Shown in pieces: positions 25,606 to 34,654 of a DNA stretch of 64,000 nt (position 1 is the stretch's first letter; every line of letters starts with the position of its first letter). The stretch spans positions 1 to 64,000 of the forward strand of contig JAUWAU010000027.1 in the NCBI GenBank assembly GCA_030601885.1. Direction: 5' to 3'. Under the pieces are notes generated by a model. The model saw only the letters and a program-made list of their open reading frames with translations. It was not told the DNA's origin and made no database searches. The position numbers and the translations under genes were made by a program. The stretch comes from Armatimonadota bacterium. Its GTDB lineage: Bacteria; Armatimonadota; Zipacnadia; JAUWAU01.

Positions 25606-27429
25606 ATGGCTGGTCTGAAGATCGCTCGTACCTGCGCCGCGGCACTTGCGGCGGTTGCTTTGGCGGCGCTGCTTGCCACGGCCCTTGCGCAGGCGCCAAC
25701 TCAAGGTTTCTATACTGCGCCGTACGTGCAGAATGCTGCCCCAGACGGCATTACTATAATGTGGGAGACGCCGGCGCCCGCGGCATCTGCGGTGGCGTAT
25801 GGCCCGGCCGCGGGGTCCGGCTATCCTCAGACGGCCACCGATGCCAAGCAGGTGAAGATCCACAAGGTGCGGATCTCGGGGCTGAAGCCCGACGCCGCCT
25901 ACCGCTACCGCGTCCGCGCGGGCGATGCGACGCATGAGGCCACGTTTCGCACCGCTCCGGCCCGCGTCCGGCCCATACGCTTCGCCGTGCTCGGCGACAC
26001 TCGCTTCTGGGGCACGAAGTGGGAGACGAGTGGCTTTCCGCGGCACATGATGGCACAGAAGCCGGAGTTCACCCTCCACCTGGGCGACCTCGTCTCGCGA
26101 GGGCATCAGTACGAGCTCTGGCCGGATCACTTCCGGCGCTTCGCGTACTCCATGAAGCAGATCCCGATGTACGTGGCCCGGGGCAACCACGAGGATAGCC
26201 CGACGCAGTATCCGGACAACAACTGGTTCACCTGGTATCACGATCTGCCCGGCGGCGAGCCGTTCTCGTCGTTCGATTGGGGCAACGTGCACGTCTCCAT
26301 CGTGTCCATCGTCGCCGAGGACAAGGCACCCGCGTGGCTCGACAAGGACCTGGCGACGACTGACCGCCCCTGGAAGATAGTGGGGTTGCACCGTCCCATC
26401 TACTGCACCGGCTACCTCAAGGGCTATGACAAGCGCAAGGCCTCCGGCAATCCGGAGCTGGAGGCAGTCTTCGATAAGCACAACGTTGATATGGTCGCGG
26501 TGGGCCACACGCACATCTACGAGCGCTCCTTCGCCCTGCGCGGCGGCAAACGCGACGATCGTAATGGCACCGTATACCTCGTCTCGGCCGGCGGCATCGG
26601 CGGACAGTTCGCCGACTGGTGGGACGCGCGCATCGCGCTGGATTGCGACTTCCCGCACTACAGCATGGTTGAGTGCACCGACTCGACCATGGAGATCCGC
26701 TCGTACGCTCTGCAGAAGGGCACGGTCGGTGACACCGCACGGATTATCGAAATCGACCACTGCATCCGGTGGCGGGATGAGGCCCTACCCAAGGAGCGCC
26801 TCGCCGAGTTGCAGACCGCGACCGGGCCGGCGCTGCTGTCGGCTGTCGAGGCGCTCGGAGCGATGATCTATGAGCCGGCCGCACCACAGCTCGTGCGACT
26901 GCTCGCCAGCAAAGACACGGCAGTACGCCATGCGGCTGCGCTGGCTCTGGAGCGCATCGGCAGTGCCTCGGTGGCGGCGCAGCTTATCGCGTATCTCGAC
27001 GATGAGGACGCCGAAGTGGCAGGCCGAGCTGCACGGACGCTCGAGGAGGCGATGCCGGCCGAGCTGGCCCAGCGGATTGCCCCCATGTGTCTCGACCAGA
27101 AGCGTCCGCCGGCAGTGCGGGTTGCTCTGCTTGGGGCGCTTCGCTTCCACGCTCCCGCACTGGGTCGCCAGGCTGCTCTGGCCCTACTGAGCTCTGGCGA
27201 GCCGGACGGGATAGTGCGCGACCGGGCCGTCGAAGTGTTCAAGCGGACGGCGACCGAAGAGGACATGCCCGTGCTTCTGGATATGGTGCGGAAGGAGACG
27301 CGAGAGTACGTGGTGGCCAGCGCCGCCTGGGGGCTGAACCGGCTGACGGGGGCGGACGTTGACGCGGAAGAGGTGTCGGAGAAGAAGCCCGACGAGCGGG
27401 GGGAGTACATCAGGGCATGGACGAAGTGA
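25606..27429 (+). CDS. Secreted purple-acid-phosphatase-like metallophosphoesterase with C-terminal HEAT repeats
   Basis: A 607-residue protein. A signal peptide (1-28) is followed by an Fn3-like purple acid phosphatase N-domain (residues 30-120). The calcineurin-type catalytic domain (about 125-370) shows its metal ligands in order: LGDTRF, HLGDLVSRG, RGNHED, VGLHRP and GHTHIYERS. Residues about 400-590 form alpha-helical HEAT/PBS-lyase-like repeats (VRHAAALALERIGS, VAGRAARTLEEA). Known family members hydrolyse phosphate esters; HEAT repeats are not part of the standard enzyme and suggest a protein-binding role. The SD AAGGAGG lies six bases upstream of the ATG. A terminator follows. Confidence 0.88.
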   Translation: MAGLKIARTCAAALAAVALAALLATALAQAPTQGFYTAPYVQNAAPDGITIMWETPAPAASAVAYGPAAGSGYPQTATDAKQVKIHKVRISGLKPDAAYRYRVRAGDATHEATFRTAPARVRPIRFAVLGDTRFWGTKWETSGFPRHMMAQKPEFTLHLGDLVSRGHQYELWPDHFRRFAYSMKQIPMYVARGNHEDSPTQYPDNNWFTWYHDLPGGEPFSSFDWGNVHVSIVSIVAEDKAPAWLDKDLATTDRPWKIVGLHRPIYCTGYLKGYDKRKASGNPELEAVFDKHNVDMVAVGHTHIYERSFALRGGKRDDRNGTVYLVSAGGIGGQFADWWDARIALDCDFPHYSMVECTDSTMEIRSYALQKGTVGDTARIIEIDHCIRWRDEALPKERLAELQTATGPALLSAVEALGAMIYEPAAPQLVRLLASKDTAVRHAAALALERIGSASVAAQLIAYLDDEDAEVAGRAARTLEEAMPAELAQRIAPMCLDQKRPPAVRVALLGALRFHAPALGRQAALALLSSGEPDGIVRDRAVEVFKRTATEEDMPVLLDMVRKETREYVVASAAWGLNRLTGADVDAEEVSEKKPDERGEYIRAWTK

Positions 27430-27455
27430 CGAAGAGGTGGTAATCTGCCGCAAGC

Positions 27456-27491
27456 TAGCGCTGCCGCCCGGCAGCGCTAAGCTTTGTGTTT
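27456..27491 (+). terminator. Intrinsic terminator after the phosphoesterase gene
   Basis: A 10-bp perfect stem (TAGCGCTGCC / GGCAGCGCTA), GCCC loop, then a T-rich tail (GCTTTGTGTTT), 26 bp after the stop. Confidence 0.75.
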
Positions 27492-27628
27492 GATCGCTGC
27501 AGTTCTGCATGCGCCGAGGGTGGGCCGAAGGTCGGGTGAGTTGCTGAAGGGATGGGCCGCATGGTAGTGAATACTCTCCGGCAATGTAGGCAGGTCCGGC
27601 TCGGTGCCTGCCAGGAGTGGGCAGCCCA

Positions 27629-29974
27629 GTGGCCGAGGCAAAGGCAGTTGACGAACAGCAGATCCGGATAGAATTCGCCCGCGATCTGACCCTTTTCGAT
27701 GCGACGATGCTCGGCATCGGCGCCATGATCGGCGCCGGCATCTTCGTGCTCACTGGGCTGGCGGTGAACCAGGCGGGGCCTGCCGCCGTCCTGGCCTTCG
27801 GGCTGAACGGCCTGGTGACGCTCCTGACAGCTCTGAGCTACGCGGAGCTGTCGTCATCCATCCCGGAGGCCGGCGGCGGATACGCCTTTGTCCGGCGCGC
27901 CCTGTCGGCTCCCGTGGGCTTCCTCTCCGGCTGGATGCTGTGGTTCGCCTACACGGTGGCCTGCGCGCTCTACGCCCGCGGCTGCGGCGCATACTTCCTG
28001 GAGGTCTTCGAGGCGTGGACGCCGGGCTTCTACCATGCCGTATTGGCGCCGTTGGGGGCGCACTGGGGCGGCGCGCTGATCGCGGTCGTCGCCGCGATGT
28101 TCTTCGTGACCCTCAACTGGGTCGGCGCAGCGGTGACGGGCAAGACCGAGGATGTTATCACGCTGGCGAAGATCGTCATCCTCGGCATCTTCGCCCTGGT
28201 CGGCCTCAAGGCGATAGCCGGCGACGTTCCCACGATGCGGGCGAACTTCACCCCCCTGTTCCCCAACGGCGTCGGCGGGATGGTGCTGGCCATGGGCCTC
28301 ACCTTCATCGCATTCGAGGGCTACGACCTCATCGCCACGGTCAGCGAAGAGATCAAGGATCCGGAGCGGAACATCCCCCGCGCCATCTTCCTGTCGCTAG
28401 GCGTCGCCGTGGTCGTCTACATCATCGTCGTGTTCGTGTGCGTGGGGGCTGTCCGAGCTCCCGAGGGCGCGACCGCCTGGCGGTTCATTGGCGGTGCGGG
28501 CGAGGCCGGGCTCGTGCGCTCGGCTGAGACGTTCATGGGGGGACTGGGCTTCGTTCTCATTGTCGTCGGTGGCATCTTCTCCACCATGTCGGCCCTAAAC
28601 GCAACCGTGCTCGCCTCGTCGCGGGTGTGCTTCTCCATGGGCCGCGATCACATGCTGCCGGCCTTGCTCGGCGACATTCATCATCGACGCCGCACGCCGC
28701 ACATCGCCATTCTCGTCACCGGCGCCCTGATTCTGCTCATGGCTGCGACGCTGCCGCTCGAGACCGTCGGCGCGGGCGCCAGCCTGCTGTTCCTGCTCTG
28801 TTTTGCGCTCACGAATCTGAGCGTCATCGTCATCCGCTATCGTGAGCCGGACCTGCAACGTGCCTTCCGGATCCCGCTTTTCCCCGTGCTCCCGGCGCTT
28901 GGCACGATCACGTGCATCGTCCTGGCCGTTTCGCAGTTCTCGTCCCAGCCGGCGGCCTCGTGTATGGCGCTCGGGTGGATCGCCGTGGGGCTGATCGGGT
29001 ACTTCCTGTACTTCAGGCATCTCGCCATGCCGGATCGGGAAGTGTACGTGGTGGGGCATCACTTGCCCTCGCCGGGTCGCTACACCGTGCTGGTGCCCAT
29101 CCACAACCCCGAGACGGTGGACAACTTGGCCACGCTCGGCGCCGTTCTGGCGAAGGCTAATAACGGCGAAGTGGTGCTGCTCAGCATCGCGGAAGTGCCG
29201 ATTCAGTTGCCCGTCAAAGAGGGCATGGGCGTGGTGCACGGGCGACAGCAGCTTCTGGAGAAGGGCGCGAAGATCGTGCGCGGCATGGGAGTGGAAGCGG
29301 AATCGGTGCTTAAGATCTCCCACAATGCCGCCGACGGCATTCTGCACGCGGCACGCCAAGAAAAATGCGACATGATCGTCATGGGGTGGCGCGGCTGGAC
29401 CGGCGACCATCAGAGATTGCTGGGGGCGGTGCTGGACAAGGTGGTGCGCGACGCGCCCTGCGATGTGGCCGTGCTCAAGGGTGAGCGAGACCTGTCCGAA
29501 GACGGAGTCCGGCGAATCTTGGTGAACGTCACCGCCAGTCCACACGCCGATCTGGTGGTGGACGTGGGCAAGGGGATCGCCGCGCACTGGGGGGCTCCGG
29601 TGGATTACCTGCACGTCCAGAAGACGGGCACCGACATCGATCCGCTGACGGTCGAGCGGTACTTCCAGGCCGACGTACGGAAGCGAGAGAACCCGGACAT
29701 CGATGTCGAGTTGGTGGAGACCCCCTCGATTGCCGCCACCATCTGCCGGCGGTCGGCGAACTACGACCTGGTGCTCATCGGCGCGGCGCGGCAGAGCATC
29801 GTGCGCGAGATCCTCTTCGGCAGCAAGGCGCTCTCCGTGGCGAAGCTATCGAGATCATCGGTGTTAATGGTCAAGAGCCGCCTCCGCGGCCCACGAGCCT
29901 GGGTCTGGCGCTATTTCCTCGGCTCACGCCTGGAGACGCCGAACTCGAATGCCGGGCGGCCAAGCCCTCGGTGA
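27629..29974 (+). CDS. APC-family amino-acid permease fused to two universal-stress-protein domains
   Basis: A 781-residue protein. The first about 470 residues form a 12-segment APC transporter with the signature first helix (LGIGAMIGAGIFVLTG) and SYAELSSSIPEAGGGYAFVRR. Two cytoplasmic USP domains follow: about 480-625 (TVLVPIHNPE, CDMIVMGWRG, APCDVAVLKGE) and about 630-765 (RRILVNVTASP, YDLVLIGAARQS, SSVLMVKSR). USP domains bind ATP or act as stress switches, so transport may respond to energy or stress state. The GTG at 27629 is preferred because AGGAG lies 11 bases upstream; a GTG at 27617 overlaps that site. The gene is convergent with murJ. Confidence 0.88.
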   Translation: MAEAKAVDEQQIRIEFARDLTLFDATMLGIGAMIGAGIFVLTGLAVNQAGPAAVLAFGLNGLVTLLTALSYAELSSSIPEAGGGYAFVRRALSAPVGFLSGWMLWFAYTVACALYARGCGAYFLEVFEAWTPGFYHAVLAPLGAHWGGALIAVVAAMFFVTLNWVGAAVTGKTEDVITLAKIVILGIFALVGLKAIAGDVPTMRANFTPLFPNGVGGMVLAMGLTFIAFEGYDLIATVSEEIKDPERNIPRAIFLSLGVAVVVYIIVVFVCVGAVRAPEGATAWRFIGGAGEAGLVRSAETFMGGLGFVLIVVGGIFSTMSALNATVLASSRVCFSMGRDHMLPALLGDIHHRRRTPHIAILVTGALILLMAATLPLETVGAGASLLFLLCFALTNLSVIVIRYREPDLQRAFRIPLFPVLPALGTITCIVLAVSQFSSQPAASCMALGWIAVGLIGYFLYFRHLAMPDREVYVVGHHLPSPGRYTVLVPIHNPETVDNLATLGAVLAKANNGEVVLLSIAEVPIQLPVKEGMGVVHGRQQLLEKGAKIVRGMGVEAESVLKISHNAADGILHAARQEKCDMIVMGWRGWTGDHQRLLGAVLDKVVRDAPCDVAVLKGERDLSEDGVRRILVNVTASPHADLVVDVGKGIAAHWGAPVDYLHVQKTGTDIDPLTVERYFQADVRKRENPDIDVELVETPSIAATICRRSANYDLVLIGAARQSIVREILFGSKALSVAKLSRSSVLMVKSRLRGPRAWVWRYFLGSRLETPNSNAGRPSPR

Positions 29975-30015
29975 TGACCCCGCAGCCCCCGCGCAATCCC
30001 CTTTGCAGTCGGGGC

Positions 30016-30129
30016 CTACCAGTTGTCGAGGGAGATGCGCTCGGGTGTGTTTCCGACGTGCAAGGGCCCGTGTGCACAGCCGCCATCTCCAACCAGCTCT
30101 GCTGGCTCGGATGGCCCGGCAGGAGCCAT
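30016..30129 (-). CDS. Possible 37-residue ORF or gene relic
   Basis: A short frame (MAPAGPSEPAELVGDGG ... ISLDNW) begins two bases after GGGGAGGGTG, an SD-like sequence set too close to the ATG. It lies between the convergent permease and murJ genes. The Gly/His-rich middle and the C-terminal ISLDNW are faintly reminiscent of the ends of pseudopilin-like proteins, so it may be the tail of a lost gene. Confidence 0.2.
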   Translation of the reverse strand: MAPAGPSEPAELVGDGGCAHGPLHVGNTPERISLDNW

Positions 30130-30154
30130 CACCCTCCCCGGTGACTCAAGGCCG

Positions 30155-31765
30155 CTACTGCCCTCTCGCCGCCGCCACGCGGCTGAGGACCGCGCGGCGC
30201 TCGGCGGGATTGATGAGCAGTACCAGCAGGACATAGGCCGCCACGCCCAGGGCGCATTGGATGCCGAGCCAAAGTGCCTCGTGCGCTCCCGCGACGCCGC
30301 GCCACCCGGGCAGCACTTGGGACGTCGTCAGCCACAGCAACAACGCCATTGCCGCGCTGGCGGCGGCGAGGCCCACGAAGCAGCGGCCGATCTCACCACC
30401 TCGGAGCGCGCCCACTCTCCGCCGCAGTGCGGCGGCCATCACCGTCCCGATGAGGCCCTGCGTGAGCCAGCTCGCGGCCGCCAGTCCGCGGACCCCAAAG
30501 GGGCCAACGAGAGCGAGCATGAGCAGGAGTTTCATCAGGCTCCCGCCGACTGAGAGTGCGCTGGGCGTGAGGGTGTCCTGGCAGGCGTGAAATGAGCGCG
30601 TAAGAACCTCCACCAGCCCGGACGTCACCAGCATGCCGCCGCTCCACAGCAGGATATCCGCCACTCGCCCCGTCGTCTGCGGCGTGAATTGCCCCCGCTG
30701 GAACAGCACGCGAACGATCGAGTGCCGCAGCATTATCGCCAGGACCATGGCCGGCAGCATCAGAGCCACGACCAGGCGAAGGCCGATGGACACCAGGCGC
30801 TTCATGCCCTCCAGGTCGTCGCGGGCCACGCGCTGGGCCAGCTTGGGCAAGACGACCATCGACGTGGCGGCCACGAGGATGCCGACAGGAATGAGCACAA
30901 TGTCCTCGGCGTAGTCCAGCTCCGCGATGCTGCCGACCTGCAGCTTGGAAGCCAGGGCTCGTTTCGCCATGCCGACGACCGGGGCCAGAGCCGTGGGTAC
31001 CACCAGTGGCAGGCTCAGGCGTGCCACCTGCTTGACTCCCTCGTGCTGCAAATCCAAGGCGAGCAGTGAGCGTCCGCCCTTGAGGCGCCAGACAGCGGGC
31101 AATTGCGCCACCGCATAGCCAACGCCGCCCAGGACCCATCCGATCGCCAGGGCGTCGATCCGCACAGATGAGCCGAACCCGAGCAGCACCGCCACGATGA
31201 GCACATTCGGGACCGCATGGGCGACTGCCGCCGGCAGGAAGCGCTGATAGGATAGCAGGATGCAGAAGAACACCGATCCGAGCGATGCGATGACGAGGTA
31301 GGGGAGCGTTATCCGCAGCAGGCGCGCCGTCAGAGCCTCCTCCCACGAGGCCTCAAATCCGGGCGCAAGCAGAGGCGCCAAGCGACCGACCGATGCCGTG
31401 GCGAGCAGCCAGGCGCCCGTCAGGACGATGGCCGCCACCGTCCAGATGGTCCCGACGACTCGCCACCCCTCGTCCTCCTCGCCCCGGCTCACGTAGCTGG
31501 TGAACACCGGGACCATCGCGCCCGTGAGCAGCATCCCAACGGCAGTGACGATGCCGAAGGGGACCTGTGAGGCCAGGTTGAAGCAGTCTCTGACGCGCGT
31601 TGTGCCGAATTGCCTTGCCGCGAGAACCTCGCGCAGCAGCCCAAGCATACGGCTGGCGAATATGCCGCCGGCCAGCACGGCGGTGGCGCCCAGGGCGGCG
31701 CGTGCCGTGCGCGGCGTCTCAGGTCCTTCGGTGTTGCGGTGTGGCGCTGTAGATGGCTGTTGCAT
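30155..31765 (-). CDS. murJ: Lipid II flippase MurJ
   Basis: A 536-residue, 14-transmembrane MviN/MurJ protein that moves lipid II across the inner membrane for peptidoglycan synthesis. The first helix carries GGIFASRMLGLLREVLAARQFG, containing the conserved R-x-L-G-x-x-R-E-x-x-x-A-x-x-F/Q-G motif. LFQRGQFT and SRSFHACQDTLTP-like motifs appear in the C-terminal half. It is the last gene of the run nitrilase-nadE-rsmI-murJ on the minus strand, but an inverted-repeat element (31781-31957) separates it from rsmI, leaving only 15 bases between element and ATG with no clear SD. Confidence 0.95.
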   Translation of the reverse strand: MQQPSTAPHRNTEGPETPRTARAALGATAVLAGGIFASRMLGLLREVLAARQFGTTRVRDCFNLASQVPFGIVTAVGMLLTGAMVPVFTSYVSRGEEDEGWRVVGTIWTVAAIVLTGAWLLATASVGRLAPLLAPGFEASWEEALTARLLRITLPYLVIASLGSVFFCILLSYQRFLPAAVAHAVPNVLIVAVLLGFGSSVRIDALAIGWVLGGVGYAVAQLPAVWRLKGGRSLLALDLQHEGVKQVARLSLPLVVPTALAPVVGMAKRALASKLQVGSIAELDYAEDIVLIPVGILVAATSMVVLPKLAQRVARDDLEGMKRLVSIGLRLVVALMLPAMVLAIMLRHSIVRVLFQRGQFTPQTTGRVADILLWSGGMLVTSGLVEVLTRSFHACQDTLTPSALSVGGSLMKLLLMLALVGPFGVRGLAAASWLTQGLIGTVMAAALRRRVGALRGGEIGRCFVGLAAASAAMALLLWLTTSQVLPGWRGVAGAHEALWLGIQCALGVAAYVLLVLLINPAERRAVLSRVAAARGQ

Positions 31766-31780
31766 TCGGCTTCGCCACCA

Positions 31781-31957
31781 CAGTGGTCAGTGGTCGGTGG
31801 CCGGTGGCCAGTAAAGGCACCGGTGAGCCAGAAGGGGGACCGGCGCACTGGAGGCGAGACTCCGGGCGAGATCGGCTCGACTGGCTCCTTGCGACGTGGC
31901 GCCCTGCCTTCTGCCGTTCCGTTCCACTGACAACTGACCACTGGTCACTGATCACTG
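31781..31957. repeat. CAGTGGTCAGTG-ended inverted-repeat element, copy 1
   Basis: The left arm (31781-31812) reads CAGTGGTCAGTGGTCGGTGG and continues in the same heptamer style. The right arm (31924-31957) is its inverted counterpart (ACTGACCACTGGTCACTG). The interior has no ORF. The right arm overlaps the 3' end of rsmI and supplies its last codons and stop. Related elements lie at 49121-49224 and 54449-54780. Confidence 0.75.
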
Positions 31958-32859
31958 GGGTGGGATGGCAATTGGCCCCTCAGTTCCAGGGCCTTGTGAT
32001 ATGCGCGGCCCCGCGAAACGCCGCACTCTTCAGCAACGGTCCGGACGGCGTCCTTGGTGGACATTCCTCGCCCGAGCAGCTCCCGCAGCCTTTCGGTGAC
32101 ATCGTCGGCGGTATCTTCGAGCTCTTCCGCTCGTGGCTCCCGTGCAGCCCCGGCGACAACGAGCGTGAACTCTCCCCGTGGTTTGCGTCGCTGGAAGGTC
32201 TCCGCCGCCTCCGATACCGTGCAGCGGAGCACCTCCTCGTACTTCTTCGTGAGCTCGCGCACGAGAGCCATCCGCCGATCTCCCAGACACTCGAGCATGT
32301 CCTGCAGGCTGTCGCGCAGGCGGTGTGGGGCCTCGAAGAACACCAAGGTGCACTCCTCGTCCCGCAGTCGCTGCAGCGCCGCTCGTCGGTCGCGCTTTGC
32401 GCGCGGCAGGAAGCCCTCGAAGCGGAATCTGCGCGTCGGCAGTCCCGAGATCACGAGCGCCGACATCACGGCGCTCGGCCCCGGGATCTCCACAATCGGC
32501 ACAGCCGCGTCTATGGCTCGCTTCACGAGCTCGTGGCCGGGATCGGAGATCCCCGGCGTGCCGGCATCGGAGACCACGGCAATACTCTCGCCGGCCAGCA
32601 GTCGCTGTATGAGGTCGGCCGCCCGCTCACGCTCGATTGCCCCGTGGTAGCTGGTCAGGTTCGTGTGGATGTCGTAGTGCGCCAGGAGCTTGCGCGTGCG
32701 GCGCGTGTCCTCGGCAGCGATCAGATCGACCTCAGCCAGGATGCGCAGCGCTCGGAGTGTGATGTCCTCGAGGTTGCCGATGGGCGTGGCACACAGGTAC
32801 AGGGTGCCAGGCGCGCCAGTGCGAGGATCAGTGGAGTCAGGCTCACCCAAGACTCGCAA
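31945..32859 (-). CDS. rsmI: 16S rRNA (cytidine1402-2'-O)-methyltransferase RsmI
   Basis: A 304-residue tetrapyrrole-methylase-fold enzyme that 2'-O-methylates C1402 of 16S rRNA using SAM. Family motifs are ATPIGNLEDITLRAL, AAEDTRRTRKLL, SDAGTPGISDPG, IPGPSAVMSAL and FFEAPHRL. The C-terminal domain (GMSTKDAVRTVAEECGVSRGRAYHKAL) is the usual RsmI tail. The apparent start is TTG at 32859, with a second TTG at 32850. The final residues SDQ and the TGA come from the right arm of the neighbouring repeat, so the natural C-terminus may have been replaced. Confidence 0.95.
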   Translation of the reverse strand: MRVLGEPDSTDPRTGAPGTLYLCATPIGNLEDITLRALRILAEVDLIAAEDTRRTRKLLAHYDIHTNLTSYHGAIERERAADLIQRLLAGESIAVVSDAGTPGISDPGHELVKRAIDAAVPIVEIPGPSAVMSALVISGLPTRRFRFEGFLPRAKRDRRAALQRLRDEECTLVFFEAPHRLRDSLQDMLECLGDRRMALVRELTKKYEEVLRCTVSEAAETFQRRKPRGEFTLVVAGAAREPRAEELEDTADDVTERLRELLGRGMSTKDAVRTVAEECGVSRGRAYHKALELRGQLPSHPSDQ

Positions 32860-32908
32860 GACTGAGGAAGGGGGACGGCGGGAGTCGCCAGCTTTGTCGT
32901 CAGCCCTA

Positions 32909-32943
32909 TGACCCTTTGCCCTTCACCCTTTCCCCTGCCTTTG
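32909..32943. repeat. Purine-rich tract between nadE and rsmI
   Basis: On the minus strand the sequence AGGGGAAAGGGTGAAGGGCA repeats a GAAAGGG/AAGGGC unit and abuts the nadE stop. It is low-complexity and non-coding, possibly a short intergenic repeat. Confidence 0.4.
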
Positions 32944-33765
32944 TCACCTCCCCCAGTCCCTGGCGTAGCGGAAGTCGCGGTCGATGCTGCGAGGCGAAAT
33001 CTTCGCAACCAACGGCATGCGCCGCTTGTACTGCGATCCCCGGACCATCTCCTGGACGCGGTCCACGAACGCTTCGTCAAAGCCCCTGGCGACGACATCC
33101 TCCGCCGACCGGCGCTCATCGACGAGCGCATACAGGACCTTGTCCACCTCCTCGTACGTGAAGCCCAGCTCCCCTTCGTCCGTCTGCCCCGGCCACAGGT
33201 CGGCCGTGGGGCTCTTGGCGACGATGTTCTCCGGCACGCCGATGGCCCGCGCAAGCTGCCGCACCTGTGTCTTATACAGGTCGCCGATGGGATTGACGGC
33301 GCACGCCATATCGCCCCACAGGGTGGTATAGCCCAGGAGCGATTCAGTCTTGTTGCTCGTCCCCACCACCATGGCCTGACGCACGGCGGAGATGTCGTAT
33401 ACGATGGTCATTCGCTCCCGCGCCATCTTGTTGGCGCGCCGGAGGCGGTTCGCGTCGGGGAAGTTCTCAAAATACGCATCGACCATCGGCGTGATGTCTA
33501 CCGTCATGGTCTCGATGCCCAACTGCTCAGCCGCCATCTGCGCGTCGGCCAGGCTGTCGGGACTGCTCGCCTTGTAAGGCATGAACACGCCGACGACGTT
33601 GTCCGCTCCCAGCGCCTCGGCGCCGATGAACGCCGAGAGCGTCGAGTCCACGCCGCCGGACATGGCCACGACGGCCCGCTCGAAGCCGAACTTGGTGATC
33701 TCGTTACGCACGAAGCCAGTGAGGATGTCGTGCACCAACTCGCAATCAATCTCCAGGCTTTGCAT
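32944..33765 (-). CDS. nadE: NAD+ synthetase, ammonia-dependent type
   Basis: A 273-residue enzyme converting nicotinic acid adenine dinucleotide to NAD+ with ATP and ammonia. The P-loop of the N-type ATP pyrophosphatase family is plain (VAMSGGVDSTLSAF); GTSNKTESLLGY and the downstream LWPGQTDEGELGFTYEEVD are NadE signatures. It lacks a fused glutaminase domain. A separate nitrilase-family gene ends eight bases before its ATG, so the two probably work together as a split glutamine-dependent NAD synthetase. Confidence 0.95.
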   Translation of the reverse strand: MQSLEIDCELVHDILTGFVRNEITKFGFERAVVAMSGGVDSTLSAFIGAEALGADNVVGVFMPYKASSPDSLADAQMAAEQLGIETMTVDITPMVDAYFENFPDANRLRRANKMARERMTIVYDISAVRQAMVVGTSNKTESLLGYTTLWGDMACAVNPIGDLYKTQVRQLARAIGVPENIVAKSPTADLWPGQTDEGELGFTYEEVDKVLYALVDERRSAEDVVARGFDEAFVDRVQEMVRGSQYKRRMPLVAKISPRSIDRDFRYARDWGR

Positions 33766-33772
33766 CCTCCCC

Positions 33773-34654
33773 TCAGTCCTCCAGGTACTCCCGATGGATC
33801 CGATGCAGCTCTCTGAGCGTCAGGTCGATCCGCTCGTCGCTTAGAAGCGGCGATTGCGCTCTGGCCCGCCGGATGCCGCCCACGTCAATTGTCGCGGTGA
33901 GTTGGGCCTCCTCCAGATATGGCGCCTGCGCCACGATATCGCCTGTTGGGTCGATAATCTGGCTCCCGCCCCAGAAGCTGACGCCCTCCTCGTAGCCCAC
34001 GCGGTTGACAAAGAACACGTACACCTGGAAGAGCCGGGCATACGTACGCAGCATGTCGTGGTAGATGTCGGCGGCCTCCGGTCGCCCGGAGACCGTCCCC
34101 CGCACGGGGCTGTCCGCCGGAGCGATAAGATACTGCATCCGATCGCGAGATGCTATGTAGGCCGTGGCCGGATGCCATAGGTCTTCACAGATCAGGATCG
34201 CGCACCGCCCCAGCCGCGTGTCGAACGCTCGCACGCGATCCCCCACGCCATAATAGCGCTCCTCGTCGAACATCCCATATGTGGGCAGATACACTTTGCG
34301 GTGCACATGCCGGACGTGCCCGTTCTCCAGGTACAGGGCCGAGACGTGGAAGTTGAACTCCAGTGTCTCCTCAACGAGTCCAACCACGATGCTGAGCTTG
34401 CTGCTGCGCTCCCGCAGGGCTGCCACCTCGGCGCTGTCGAGCCGCAGGGCGACGTCGGGCACCAGATCGCGGAGGTAGTACCCCGTGAGCGACAGCTCCG
34501 GGAAGATGATGAGATCCACACCGTCGGCCGCTGCAGCGTCGATGTGCTTCAGGTGCATCTCCAGGTTCCGCTCCACGTCACCCAGGACCGGATTCACCTG
34601 CGCCAGACGAAGGCTGAAGCTCTGGTTGCTGCTGCCTGCGGTTGTGCTCGACAC
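33773..34654 (-). CDS. Nitrilase-superfamily amidase, probable glutaminase partner of NadE
   Basis: A 293-residue carbon-nitrogen hydrolase. The catalytic triad Glu-Lys-Cys is visible in FPELSLTGY, HRKVYLPTYGMFDE and ILICEDLWHP. LPTYGMFDE and CEDLW are typical of the glutaminase domain of fused NAD synthetases rather than of generic nitrilases. With nadE eight bases downstream, the likely role is to release ammonia from glutamine for NAD+ synthesis. No ATG is near the conserved start; GTG at 34654 with GGTGAG upstream is chosen, GTG at 34663 being an alternative. It is divergent from the sugar-ABC permease gene. Confidence 0.88.
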   Translation of the reverse strand: MSSTTAGSSNQSFSLRLAQVNPVLGDVERNLEMHLKHIDAAAADGVDLIIFPELSLTGYYLRDLVPDVALRLDSAEVAALRERSSKLSIVVGLVEETLEFNFHVSALYLENGHVRHVHRKVYLPTYGMFDEERYYGVGDRVRAFDTRLGRCAILICEDLWHPATAYIASRDRMQYLIAPADSPVRGTVSGRPEAADIYHDMLRTYARLFQVYVFFVNRVGYEEGVSFWGGSQIIDPTGDIVAQAPYLEEAQLTATIDVGGIRRARAQSPLLSDERIDLTLRELHRIHREYLED

